In this document: one piece after another, positions 5,952 through 12,618 of the stretch | Layout of the letters: every line of letters begins with the position of its first letter | Numbering within the stretch: the first letter of the stretch is position 1 | Source of the DNA: CAVRJC01 sp964505725 | GTDB lineage: Bacteria > Actinomycetota > Acidimicrobiia > IMCC26256 > DASPTH01 | Direction of reading: 5' to 3' | DNA length: 12,618 nucleotides | Assembly: GCA_964505725.1 (NCBI GenBank) | Contig: CAZDJK010000042.1 | Coordinates: 1-12,618, forward strand | Position numbers and translations under genes: made by a program | The notes under the pieces: model-generated | Databases searched by the model: none | Seen by the model: only the letters and a program-made list of their open reading frames with translations | What the model was told of the DNA's origin: nothing

Positions 5952-6962
5952 ATGCGGAGGGGCGCTCGCAACCCGGTGCTCGCACCGGGGATCGCGACCG
6001 GGATCGGGAGCCTCCCCCACACCGATCCCGTCGTCGCCGCCGCCGTCGTGCTCGACGCGCTGCCCGAGCTCCCCGCCGCGCCGCAGCTTCCCGCGCGCGA
6101 CCCGCGCGAGGGGATGCTCGCCCAGTGGCTCGTCGCGTTGCCCGAGGTCGCAGTCGCGCCCGACGGGACCTTCTCGGTGGACGGGGTCTCCAACCTTGCG
6201 CCGAGCTGCCGGTTCACGCCCGATGCACACGGCGGCCTGCTGGCGTTCCTCGATGTCGCGGCGACGCGGGCGGTCGTGCCGGTGCGCGTCAAGGTGCAGC
6301 TCACCGGCCCGTTGACGCTCGGCACCGCGCTCGTCGCCGCGGGGGTACCGGAGCGGCACGCGTTCCGCCGCGCCGCCGAGGTCGCCCGGTCGTGGGCGGT
6401 CGCGATCGAGGAGCTGGTCGACGAGCGTCTCCCCGACACCGAGCTGGTGCTCTTCTTCGACGAGCCCGCGCTCGTGCGCTGGCGCCGTGGCGCCGGCCCG
6501 CTCGAGCGCGAGGCCGCGATCGACGTGCTCTCCGGCGCGCTGGCGGCCGCCGGAAGCGTCACCGGCGTGCACGTGTGCGGCGACGGCGACCTCGAGCTCG
6601 CGCTCGAGGCGGGACCGGAGGTCGTCGGCGTCGAGGTGGCCGAGGCCCTCGTCGACCATGCGGCCGCGATCGCGCGCTTCCTAGACGGTGACGGGTGGAT
6701 CGCATGGGGTGCGGTGCCGACCGACCGCCCCGTCGGGGAGTCGGCCGACCCGCACTGGCGCCGGCTGGCGCGGGTCTGGTGCGACCTCACCCGCGCCGGT
6801 TGCGACCCCGTGCCCCTGCGGACCCGCGGGATGATCACCCCGGCGTGCGGCCTCGCCGGATACGGTGCGACGCAGGCCGAACGGTTGCTGAGCGTCGCGC
6901 GCGAGCTCGCCGGACGCGTCCACGACCAGGCGGTCGCCGCTCGCTTGATGTTGGGAGCCTGA
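5952..6962 (+). CDS. MetE-like (cobalamin-independent methionine synthase C-terminal fold) protein, 336 aa
   Basis: A single UROD/MetE-like TIM-barrel domain without the N-terminal half of full MetE (about 750 residues). It opens with TGIGSLPHTDP, typical of the family. The zinc site looks conserved: H207-V-C209 in GVHVCGDGD, a candidate glutamate E228 in GVEVAEA, and C299 in TPACGLAGYG. These correspond in pattern to His641, Cys643, Glu665 and Cys726 of E. coli MetE. FFDEPAL and VKVQLTGPLTLG are other family stretches. It resembles Rv3015c-type proteins that sit beside ligA in actinobacteria, whose substrate is not established to my knowledge. Zinc-activated thiol methyl transfer is the likely chemistry; methionine synthesis itself is unproven. 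The frame extends back to TTG 5913, but ATG 5952 is chosen because TAGAGT lies seven bases upstream. One base separates it from the next gene. Confidence 0.88.
   Translation: MRRGARNPVLAPGIATGIGSLPHTDPVVAAAVVLDALPELPAAPQLPARDPREGMLAQWLVALPEVAVAPDGTFSVDGVSNLAPSCRFTPDAHGGLLAFLDVAATRAVVPVRVKVQLTGPLTLGTALVAAGVPERHAFRRAAEVARSWAVAIEELVDERLPDTELVLFFDEPALVRWRRGAGPLEREAAIDVLSGALAAAGSVTGVHVCGDGDLELALEAGPEVVGVEVAEALVDHAAAIARFLDGDGWIAWGAVPTDRPVGESADPHWRRLARVWCDLTRAGCDPVPLRTRGMITPACGLAGYGATQAERLLSVARELAGRVHDQAVAARLMLGA
6953..6957 (+). promoter_or_regulatory. Ribosome binding site of the zinc-ribbon gene
   Basis: GGGAG lies six bases before GTG 6964, inside the last codons of the MetE-like gene. It decides the start and suggests co-transcription and coupled translation of the pair. 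Confidence 0.6.
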
Positions 6963-6963
6963 C

Positions 6964-7554
6964 GTGACGCCGACCGAGCCGTTCCGCTACTGCGGTGTGT
7001 GCGGGTCGCCGGTCGAGCCGGGCGCCACGGTCTGCGGGAACTGCGGCGCAGCCGTCGAGCCGACTGGTGCATCGCCCACGCCCGGCGACCAGACCGCGGT
7101 GTCCGCGGTGCCACCCGACGACGCGACCGCTCCCGGCGCGGGCGAGCCGCCCACCGTCGCGATGCCCGCGGCGGCCGCAGCGGGTGGCGCCGCGGGTGCG
7201 GCAGGAGCCGGCGGGGGGGACGGTGGCGGCGACGGTGGCGCGGGCGGCGAGGAGGACGACGGCGGCATGTCGTCGGGCATGCGATGGTTGATCGCTGCGC
7301 TCGTCGCCGTCGCGGTCGTGTTGATCGGCGTGATCATCGCTCTCGCCGCGAGCGGCGGCGGCGGGAACAACCCATCCGAGTCGACGACGACCACGTCGTC
7401 CTCGACCACGACCACGACGTCGCCGTCGACCACGACCTCGACCAGCACGACGACCACGACCACCACGACCGTCGCACCCACGACCGTCGCACCCACGACA
7501 TCGGTGGTGACCACGACGTCGACGACGATGCCGGCGACGACTTCCAGCACCTAG
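6964..7554 (+). CDS. Zinc-ribbon, single-pass membrane protein with a Thr/Ser-rich tail (196 aa)
   Basis: Three parts are visible. Residues 10-27 form a zinc ribbon with two CxxC knuckles (C10, C13, C24, C27) in YCGVCGSPVEPG and VCGNCG. A Pro/Ala then Gly-rich linker with acidic residues (about 35-102) leads to one hydrophobic helix (about 107-130, WLIAALVAVAVVLIGVIIAL). The last 58 or so residues are almost only Thr and Ser with a few Val, Ala and Pro, including two TVAP repeats. By the usual topology rules the ribbon is cytosolic and the tail outside, where it could be O-glycosylated; this is inference. There is no catalytic domain. The function is unknown. The gene starts one base after the MetE-like stop with a Shine-Dalgarno site in that gene, so the two are probably co-expressed. 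Low-complexity parts make homology assignment unreliable. Confidence 0.85.
   Translation: MTPTEPFRYCGVCGSPVEPGATVCGNCGAAVEPTGASPTPGDQTAVSAVPPDDATAPGAGEPPTVAMPAAAAAGGAAGAAGAGGGDGGGDGGAGGEEDDGGMSSGMRWLIAALVAVAVVLIGVIIALAASGGGGNNPSESTTTTSSSTTTTTSPSTTTSTSTTTTTTTTVAPTTVAPTTSVVTTTSTTMPATTSST
7466..7495 (+). repeat. Tandem 15-bp repeat inside the Thr/Ser-rich tail
   Basis: CGACCGTCGCACCCA occurs twice in direct tandem (7466-7480 and 7481-7495). It encodes a duplicated TTVAP-type unit within a longer run of ACG/ACC/TCG codons (about 7378-7550). The stretch is prone to slippage, so tail length may vary between strains. Confidence 0.7.
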
Positions 7555-7606
7555 ACGCCGGTGTAGCGATCCTGAGCACCCGGGCATCCGCGTCGTAGCC
7601 CGTCGG

Positions 7607-7612
7607 TAGATT
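7607..7612 (+). promoter_or_regulatory. Probable -10 box of ligA (leaderless)
   Basis: TAGATT is followed by six bases and the GTG at 7619. It lies in the 64-bp gap after the zinc-ribbon gene, giving ligA its own promoter. The six bases between contain GCAGG but are too close to the start for a useful Shine-Dalgarno interaction. Confidence 0.5.
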
Positions 7613-7618
7613 GCAGGT

Positions 7619-9679
7619 GTGGCGACGCGGGACGCTCCCGGTGCAGCTCCGGCCGAGGTGCGGGCGCGCGCGGACGAGCTCGGCGACCTGATCCGGTACC
7701 ACCGCGACCTCTACTACACCCACGACGCGCCCGAGATCTCCGACGCCGAGTTCGACGAGCTGGTCGTGCAGCTGAGCGCGCTGGTCGACGCCTACCCCTT
7801 CCTCCACGCCGAGGACACCGCGCTCGCCGAGGTCGGTGCGCCGCCGTCGGCGACGTTCGCTCCCGTCCGGCACGTGGTGCCGATGTTGTCGCTCGACAAC
7901 GTGTTCGACCGCGACGAGCTGATGGCGTGGTACGGGCGGATCGTGCGGGCCGTCCCCGACCCCGTCCGCTTCGTCGGCGAGCCGAAGCTCGACGGGCTCG
8001 CGATCTCCCTCCTCTACGAGCGGGGCGGGCTCACGCGCGGCGCGACGCGCGGCGACGGCGACACCGGCGAGGACGTCACCGCCAACGTCGCCACCATCGC
8101 GGCGATCCCCCACCGGCTCGCCGGTGACGACGTCCCGCAGCGGCTCGAGGTGCGTGGCGAGGTGTTCATGCCGCTCGCGTCGTTCGAGGAGCTGAACCGC
8201 CGTCAGGGCGAGGCGGGGGAGCGACTGTTCGCGAACCCGCGCAACGCGGGTGCGGGCAGCCTCCGCCAGAAGGACCCGCGCGTGACCGCCTCGCGCGACC
8301 TCGCCTTCTACGCGTACCAGCTCGGGGTGATCGAGGGAGGACCCGCGCTCGGGTCGCACCACCAGACGCTCGAGTGGATCCGTGGGCTCGGGCTCCCGGT
8401 GAACGAGCACATCGAGCGGCTCGACACGATCGACGCGGTCTACGACTTCTGCGAGCGCATGGCGGCGAACCGCCACTCGTTCGGCTACGAGATCGACGGC
8501 GCGGTGGTGAAGGTCGACGACCTCGCGCAGCGCGCCGAGCTGGGGTTCACGAGCAAGGCACCGCGCTGGGCCACCGCGTACAAGTTCCCGCCCGAGGAGA
8601 AGACGACGCGGCTGCGTCACATCATGGTGAGCATCGGGCGCACCGGCCGGGCCACACCGTTCGCGCAGCTCGAGCCCGTGTTCGTCGGGGGTTCGACGGT
8701 GGGTCTGGCGACGCTGCACAACGAGGACGAGGTCGCGCGCAAGGACGTGCGTGAAGGCGACACCGTCATCGTGCGCAAGGCGGGCGACGTGATCCCCGAG
8801 GTCGTGGGCCCGGTCGTGACGAAGCGGGCTCGCGGCGCGCGGCGGTGGAAATTCCCCACATCGTGCCCGGTGTGCGGCCAGCCGCTCGTGCGACTCGAGG
8901 GAGAGGCCAACCATCGCTGCGTCAATTTCGAGTGCCCCGCGCAGCGCGTCGCGAGGATCGTGTTCTTCGCCGGACGCTCCGCCATGGACATCGAGGGCCT
9001 GGGCGAGGAGCGGGTGCGGCAGTTCGTGCAGGCGGGCCTGCTGTCCGACGCCGGCGACATCTACTCGCTCACGGTCGAGCAGCTCGTGCCGCTCGAGCGC
9101 ATCGGCCAGCGTTCGGCGGAGCTGCTCGTCGCCGCGGTCGACGCGTCGCGGAGCCGGCCGCTCGCGCGGCTGCTCGTGGGGCTGGGCATCTTCCACGTGG
9201 GGCCGAGCGCGGCCGGGGCGCTCGCGAGCGAGGTGGGCAGCCTCGACGCGATCGCGGGTGCCGACGCGTCGGTGCTGGCCGCGGTCGACGGCGTCGGACA
9301 GGTCATCGCCGAGAGCGTGGGCGCGTTCTTCTCGGTGGAGCGCAACCGCGAGCTGGTGGAGAAGCTCCGCGCCGCAGGCGTGAACTTCACCGGGCCCGCG
9401 CGGCCGGAGGTGCCGGAGGGCGGTGTGCCCCTCGCGGGGTTCACGTTCGTGCTCACGGGAACACTCGACGGGATGACCCGTGAGGAGGCCCAGGCTGCAC
9501 TCGAGGTGCATGGCGCCAAGGTCACCAACAGCGTGTCGAAGAAGACGAGCTTCGTCATCGCCGGCACGAGCCCCGGCACCAAGCTCGCCAAGGCCGAGCA
9601 GCTCGGCGTGCCGGTGATCGGCGAAACCGAGTTACGCGACCTGCTCGAACACGGGCCGCCCGGCGAAGCGGGCTCGTAG
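7619..9679 (+). CDS. ligA: NAD+-dependent DNA ligase LigA (686 aa)
   Basis: Seals nicks in double-stranded DNA in replication and repair, using NAD+ to adenylate the enzyme. Domain order is complete. The Ia domain (about 1-70) has YYTHDAPEISDAEFD. In the adenylation domain EPKLDG carries the nucleophile Lys123, followed by TRGDGDTGEDVT and EVRGEVFMP, and later SKAPRWATAYKFPPEE. The OB fold contains VGRTGRATPFAQLEPV-type residues (about 330-400). The Cys4 zinc finger is C416, C419, C434 and C439. Helix-hairpin-helix repeats (about 450-585) and a BRCT domain (about 600-682, VLTGTLDGMTREEA) end the protein. Length is normal for the family. Start GTG 7619 is supported by TAGATT six bases upstream. 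It follows the MetE-like gene, as in other actinobacteria by memory, with the zinc-ribbon gene inserted. Essential housekeeping enzyme in most bacteria. Confidence 0.98.
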   Translation: MATRDAPGAAPAEVRARADELGDLIRYHRDLYYTHDAPEISDAEFDELVVQLSALVDAYPFLHAEDTALAEVGAPPSATFAPVRHVVPMLSLDNVFDRDELMAWYGRIVRAVPDPVRFVGEPKLDGLAISLLYERGGLTRGATRGDGDTGEDVTANVATIAAIPHRLAGDDVPQRLEVRGEVFMPLASFEELNRRQGEAGERLFANPRNAGAGSLRQKDPRVTASRDLAFYAYQLGVIEGGPALGSHHQTLEWIRGLGLPVNEHIERLDTIDAVYDFCERMAANRHSFGYEIDGAVVKVDDLAQRAELGFTSKAPRWATAYKFPPEEKTTRLRHIMVSIGRTGRATPFAQLEPVFVGGSTVGLATLHNEDEVARKDVREGDTVIVRKAGDVIPEVVGPVVTKRARGARRWKFPTSCPVCGQPLVRLEGEANHRCVNFECPAQRVARIVFFAGRSAMDIEGLGEERVRQFVQAGLLSDAGDIYSLTVEQLVPLERIGQRSAELLVAAVDASRSRPLARLLVGLGIFHVGPSAAGALASEVGSLDAIAGADASVLAAVDGVGQVIAESVGAFFSVERNRELVEKLRAAGVNFTGPARPEVPEGGVPLAGFTFVLTGTLDGMTREEAQAALEVHGAKVTNSVSKKTSFVIAGTSPGTKLAKAEQLGVPVIGETELRDLLEHGPPGEAGS

Positions 9680-9692
9680 GTCGCGGGGCCAC

Positions 9693-10694
9693 GTGCGCGC
9701 CCAGGAGCTCGCGGCTCAGGCCCCGATCGCGTCACGCCCGCTCGCGCTGGTCGAGCGGGAAGCGCCCGACCCCGGGCCCGGCGAGGTGCGCGTGCACGTG
9801 CACGCGTGCGCGTGCTGTCGTACCGACCTGCACGTGGTCGAGGGGGATCTCGACCCCTTGCGGCTGCCGGTGGTACCGGGCCACCAGGCCGTCGGCGTGG
9901 TCGACGCGACCGGCGACGGTGTCGACCGGCTGGCGGTGGGCGATCGCGTCGGGGTGCCGTGGTTGCACCACACGTGCGGCGTCTGCGCGTTCTGCCGCCG
10001 CGGCGAGGAGAACCTCTGCGAGCGCGCCGAGTTCACCGGCTGGACCGTGGACGGCGGGTACGCCGACGCGCTCGTCGTCGACGAGGACTACGCCGTCCTT
10101 CTCCCCGACGCCCTCTCCGATCTCGAGGCCGCGCCGCTCCTGTGCGCGGGCGTGATCGGCTACCGCGCGTTGCGGCGCGCCGAGGTGCAGCCGGGGGACC
10201 GCGTGGCGCTGCTCGGGTTCGGCGCGTCGGCCCACCTCGCGCTCCAGGCGTTGCGCCACTGGGGGTGCGAGGTGTTCGTGCTCACCCGGGGCGAGGGCCA
10301 TCGTGAGCTCGCCCGCGAGCTCGGAGCCACGTGGGTCGGCCGCGAGGCTGAGCTGCCGCCCGGTAGCGGGGTCGACCGAGCCGTCGTGTTCGCGCCCGCG
10401 GGCGAGCTGGTGCCGGTGGCGCTGCAGCTGGTGCGGCCCGGAGGCGTGGTCTCGCTCGCGGGCATCCACATGAGCACGATCCCCCCACTCGACTACGCGC
10501 TGCTGTGGCGGGAGCGCAGCCTCCGGTCGGTCGCGAACATGACGCGCCGAGACGCAACCGAGTTCATGGCCCTCGCGGCGGAGGCCGGCATCCGCACGAG
10601 CTACGAGGTCTTCCCCCTCGAAGCGGCCAACGACGCCCTCCTCGCCATCGCCTCCGACGCCGTCCGCGGCGCCGCCGTGTTGTCGATGCAGTGA
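9693..10694 (+). CDS. Zinc-binding alcohol dehydrogenase, MDR family (333 aa)
   Basis: NAD(P)-dependent medium-chain dehydrogenase of the adh_fam_2 / AdhA-like type; the physiological substrate is unknown. Residues 1-about 140 form the GroES-like catalytic domain: C42-R-T-D, H64 in PGHQAVG, and C151 in LLCAGVIGYRAL are the likely catalytic zinc ligands. C95, C98, C101 and C109 (CGVCAFC plus ENLC) form the structural zinc lobe. The Rossmann part has LLGFGASAHLALQAL (Gly-rich loop), TRGEGHRELARELGA, FAPAGELVP and AGIHMS. The Gln after His64, where liver ADH has Glu, is usual for this subfamily as I recall it, so it is not a defect. GTG 9693 is 13 bases after the ligA stop with only a weak GCGGGG upstream, so it probably depends on ligA transcription. 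The TGA stop overlaps the first base pair of the downstream repeat. Confidence 0.94.
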   Translation: MRAQELAAQAPIASRPLALVEREAPDPGPGEVRVHVHACACCRTDLHVVEGDLDPLRLPVVPGHQAVGVVDATGDGVDRLAVGDRVGVPWLHHTCGVCAFCRRGEENLCERAEFTGWTVDGGYADALVVDEDYAVLLPDALSDLEAAPLLCAGVIGYRALRRAEVQPGDRVALLGFGASAHLALQALRHWGCEVFVLTRGEGHRELARELGATWVGREAELPPGSGVDRAVVFAPAGELVPVALQLVRPGGVVSLAGIHMSTIPPLDYALLWRERSLRSVANMTRRDATEFMALAAEAGIRTSYEVFPLEAANDALLAIASDAVRGAAVLSMQ

Positions 10695-10747
10695 GCGAGC
10701 GCCCGCGATGGCGGGTATCCCGCCATCGCAGCGAGCGAACCATGGTG
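10693..10747. repeat. Palindromic intergenic repeat, copy 1
   Basis: A 55-bp unit repeated at 10751 with one mismatch (A10742 against G10800). It contains a perfect hairpin: GCGATGGCGGG (10705-10715), loop TAT, CCCGCCATCGC (10719-10729), flanked by direct GCGAGCG motifs. The repeat begins within the alcohol dehydrogenase TGA stop. It sits between convergent genes, where a two-way terminator or a REP-like element would be expected. There is no T run on either strand. Confidence 0.85.
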
Positions 10748-10750
10748 GCC

Positions 10751-10805
10751 GAGCGAGCGCCCGCGATGGCGGGTATCCCGCCATCGCAGCGAGCGAACCG
10801 TGGTG
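10751..10805. repeat. Palindromic intergenic repeat, copy 2
   Basis: The second tandem copy, offset by 58 bp, with the same perfect 11-bp hairpin (10763-10773 and 10777-10787, TAT loop). It ends four bases before the stop codon of the convergent ABC permease gene at 10809. Together the two copies fill almost the whole gap between the two genes. Confidence 0.85.
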
Positions 10806-10808
10806 TGG

Positions 10809-12618
10809 CTACTCGGAGCGGAGGGCGGAGGCGGGGCGCACGCGGCCGGCGAGCCACGCGGGGATCGCGGCCACCACGTTCCCGAGCAGGAGTGCGACCG
10901 GCACCGCGATGAGCGCGGCGCCGATCGGCACCGCCGCGTTGGAGACGGTGCCCAGGTCGACCGCGAAGACGTTCCACACGTAGCGACCGAGCAGCAGCCC
11001 GAGGGGGAGCCCGATGAGCAACGACACCCCCACCAGCGCGGTCGTCTGCCACATGACCGCGAACGCGAGCTGGTGGCGCATGAAGCCCATCGTCTTCAGC
11101 ACCGCGAGGTCGCGTCGGCGGCGGCGGATCGACGCGGCCAGCGCGTGCACGAGCGTGGCGGCGGCGAGGAGAGCGATCACGATCGCCAGCATCACCGGGA
11201 GGCTCTGCACGTCGGCCAGCTCCTGCAGGTCGCGCGGCCGTCCCGCGGTCGAGCTCGGCACGGGATCGAGGCTGCGACGCAGCGTCGCCATCTCACGCGT
11301 GACGTCCACTCCCTTGTGGAAGCGGATCAGAAAGGTGTTCTCCTTGGCGTTGGGCAGCGCGCGTTCGAGACCCTGGTATGTCATCAGCGCGCCGTCACCG
11401 AGCTGGCCGGCGTCGCCGAACTCCGGGAAGACGCCCACCCCGACCACCCGCATGCGCGCGGTGGTGTTCCCGATCTCGATCCCGATGTGGTCGCCGACGT
11501 GGGCTCCCGCGAGGGCCAGCGTCTTGGATCCGACCAGCACCTCGCTGGCGCGCCTCGGGAGACGCCCTTCCAGCACGGTCGGCGCGACGTGTCCCTTCAC
11601 GTCGTCCATCGCGAGGACGTCGACGCGCTGCCCGTGGATCTCCACCTGCGAGACGGTGCCGGCCGCGACCGCCTCGACCGTCCGCAGCGACGTGAGCGGT
11701 GGCACGAGCACGTCGCCGATCGACGGCAGCTCGGCGGCGCCGGTCTTCACGTCCCAGTTCTGGCCGTAGTAGTGCGGCGTGTCGATGAGCCGCTGCATGC
11801 TCGTCCGGAAGCCCCAGATGCCGGCGAGCAAAGCAATCGAGACCGAGACGCTCAACACCGCTGTCCACACGCCGGCTCCACCGCCGGGCCCGCTCCGGTC
11901 GAGCGCGAGGTGGAGCCCGACCGACGCGGTCGGCGGGACGTGGCTCCCCATCGTGGTCGCCGCGTGCTGCGGGCGCCGGGAAAGGGCAGCGGTCCGCGTC
12001 ATCACGCGCCACGTGGCGAACAGCGTGAGCAGGACGACGAGCGCGATCGTCGCCACGAAGCCGATCGCGAGCGCGAGCCAGTCGAAGGAGATGCCGGGAT
12101 CGAGCTCAGCGGTGCGCGCGAGGCCGATCGGCATCAGCGGCGACAGCGCGACCGCCATCACGGTTGCGACAACCGCGGCAGCGGTGCCGATGAGCGCGCC
12201 GCGCGCGAGCGCGATCGCCATCAGCTCGCGCCGCGTCATGCCGAGCGCGCTGAGGGTGGAGTCGTCGCGGGCCGCGAAGCGCACCTGGCGCACGATCGTC
12301 TGCGTGAGCACGACAACCAGCGCGATCACGGTCAACAACGCGAGCAGCCGGAGCGCGTTGGCCTCGATGCTCGACGACCGTTGCACGTGGCGCCGGACGG
12401 TCGGCTGGCTGGTGATGAAGCCCACGGGCTGACCCTGCGCGAGACGCTCCACGTCCTGTGAGAACTGCGTGAGCTGCGAGTGGTCGTGCAGGGTCACGTA
12501 CTCGAGCTGGGTGAACACGGTGCCGGCGGCGTAGAGGCGTGTGAACGCCGGCGTGAGGTGGAGCGGCGGGGCGACGTCGGGAGGGATGGGCGGGAACTCG
12601 TCGGGCGCGGCCTCGATG
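10809..12618 (-). CDS. ABC transporter permease, FtsX/MacB type (602 residues visible, N-terminus off the right edge)
   Basis: Membrane subunit of an ABC system of the MacB/LolCDE/FtsX kind, which usually acts by moving periplasmic or extracellular domains rather than by channel transport. The frame stays open to the window end, so the GTG at 12518 is probably internal. Visible: the end of an extracytoplasmic domain (about 1-85), then three helices forming the first FtsX module (about 89-220, including LALLTVIALVVVL and LSALGMTRREL). A fourth helix (VWTAVLSVSVSIALLAGIW) is followed by a second extracytoplasmic MacB-like domain of about 190 residues (HYYGQNWDVKTG, VLEGRLPRRASEVLVG, VVGVGVFPEF). 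The C-terminal FtsX module has three helices, with RRRRDLAVLKTMGF as coupling segment and the typical P.SALRSE ending. The duplicated architecture suggests about 800 residues in full. The ATPase partner would be upstream, beyond the window. Substrate unknown. Confidence 0.93.
   Translation of the reverse strand, partial: IEAAPDEFPPIPPDVAPPLHLTPAFTRLYAAGTVFTQLEYVTLHDHSQLTQFSQDVERLAQGQPVGFITSQPTVRRHVQRSSSIEANALRLLALLTVIALVVVLTQTIVRQVRFAARDDSTLSALGMTRRELMAIALARGALIGTAAAVVATVMAVALSPLMPIGLARTAELDPGISFDWLALAIGFVATIALVVLLTLFATWRVMTRTAALSRRPQHAATTMGSHVPPTASVGLHLALDRSGPGGGAGVWTAVLSVSVSIALLAGIWGFRTSMQRLIDTPHYYGQNWDVKTGAAELPSIGDVLVPPLTSLRTVEAVAAGTVSQVEIHGQRVDVLAMDDVKGHVAPTVLEGRLPRRASEVLVGSKTLALAGAHVGDHIGIEIGNTTARMRVVGVGVFPEFGDAGQLGDGALMTYQGLERALPNAKENTFLIRFHKGVDVTREMATLRRSLDPVPSSTAGRPRDLQELADVQSLPVMLAIVIALLAAATLVHALAASIRRRRRDLAVLKTMGFMRHQLAFAVMWQTTALVGVSLLIGLPLGLLLGRYVWNVFAVDLGTVSNAAVPIGAALIAVPVALLLGNVVAAIPAWLAGRVRPASALRSE

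Noticed and set aside
4742..7114. A 790-codon open frame on the minus strand
   Set aside because: Its product is an Arg/Ala/Ser/Pro-rich low-complexity string, and it lies opposite the MetE-like gene and in another frame of the 4990-5889 gene. It is a GC-driven shadow.
9882..9887. Loss of the conserved Glu after the catalytic zinc His in the alcohol dehydrogenase (GHQ instead of GHE)
   Set aside because: As I recall, GHQ is usual in this zinc-ADH subfamily, and all cysteine ligands are present, so it is not a sign of inactivation.
10705..10729. A standard Rho-independent terminator
   Set aside because: The stem is strong, but no T run follows on either strand. Termination remains possible but is not shown by sequence.
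10693..10805. A minimal CRISPR array
   Set aside because: There are only two units with a three-base remainder between them, no spacers, and no cas genes in the window.
10800..12461. A 553-codon plus-strand frame opposite the ABC permease
   Set aside because: The translation is rich in His, Arg, Asp and Gln with no domain, as expected from the complement of a membrane-protein gene. The minus-strand permease is clear.
12516..12518. GTG 12518 as the true start of the ABC permease
   Set aside because: The frame continues without a stop to the window end. The residues before it (LHLTPAFTRLYAAGTV) read as part of the extracytoplasmic domain, so the gene is truncated by the window.

Overview
The window is very GC-rich, uses GTG starts heavily and packs genes tightly. 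Its core order is cysteine desulfurase, MnmA, MetE-like protein, LigA. From memory, the same order, with insertions, occurs around iscS/trmU and Rv3015c/ligA in Mycobacterium tuberculosis and in Streptomyces. This points to a chromosomal segment of a high-GC actinobacterium. A deep branch such as Acidimicrobiia is my best guess, but this is an inference from content and style, not a computed placement. I see no transposase, phage gene, CRISPR array, tRNA or rRNA.

Layout. 1-636 (minus) is the N-terminal part of methylmalonyl-CoA mutase, cut by the window edge. Behind it is a possible 90-residue basic protein (712-984, minus), followed by an intergenic stretch with a palindrome and a strong hairpin. 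1210-2769 (plus) is a polytopic membrane diguanylate cyclase. 2780-3952 and 3949-5028 (plus) are a class-I cysteine desulfurase and the tRNA 2-thiouridylase MnmA, overlapping by ATGA. Together they form a sulfur relay to the wobble uridine of tRNA. A convergent membrane protein of unknown function (4990-5889, minus) overlaps the mnmA 3' end by 39 bp. Divergent from it is a MetE-like methyltransferase-fold protein (5952-6962, plus), followed one base later by a zinc-ribbon, single-pass protein with a Thr/Ser-rich tail (6964-7554, plus). Then come ligA (7619-9679, plus) and a zinc alcohol dehydrogenase (9693-10694, plus). The right end is an FtsX/MacB-type ABC permease (10809-12618, minus) cut by the window edge. 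A tandem pair of 55-bp repeats, each holding a perfect 11-bp hairpin, fills the gap between the last two convergent genes.

Start signals. Four genes (mutase, cysteine desulfurase, MetE-like, ligA) have a TANNNT hexamer exactly 6 or 7 bases before their GTG/ATG and no convincing Shine-Dalgarno sequence. The small 712-984 gene has an imperfect version (GATACT, 6 bases). This is the pattern expected for leaderless transcripts. It supports the chosen starts, including moving the MetE-like start to 5952. Only the diguanylate cyclase and the zinc-ribbon gene have good Shine-Dalgarno sites.

I found no clear new multi-gene system. The points most worth checking are the paired palindromic repeats, the palindromes placed against promoters, the leaderless pattern, the uncharacterised MetE-like and zinc-ribbon pair beside ligA, and the small basic protein.
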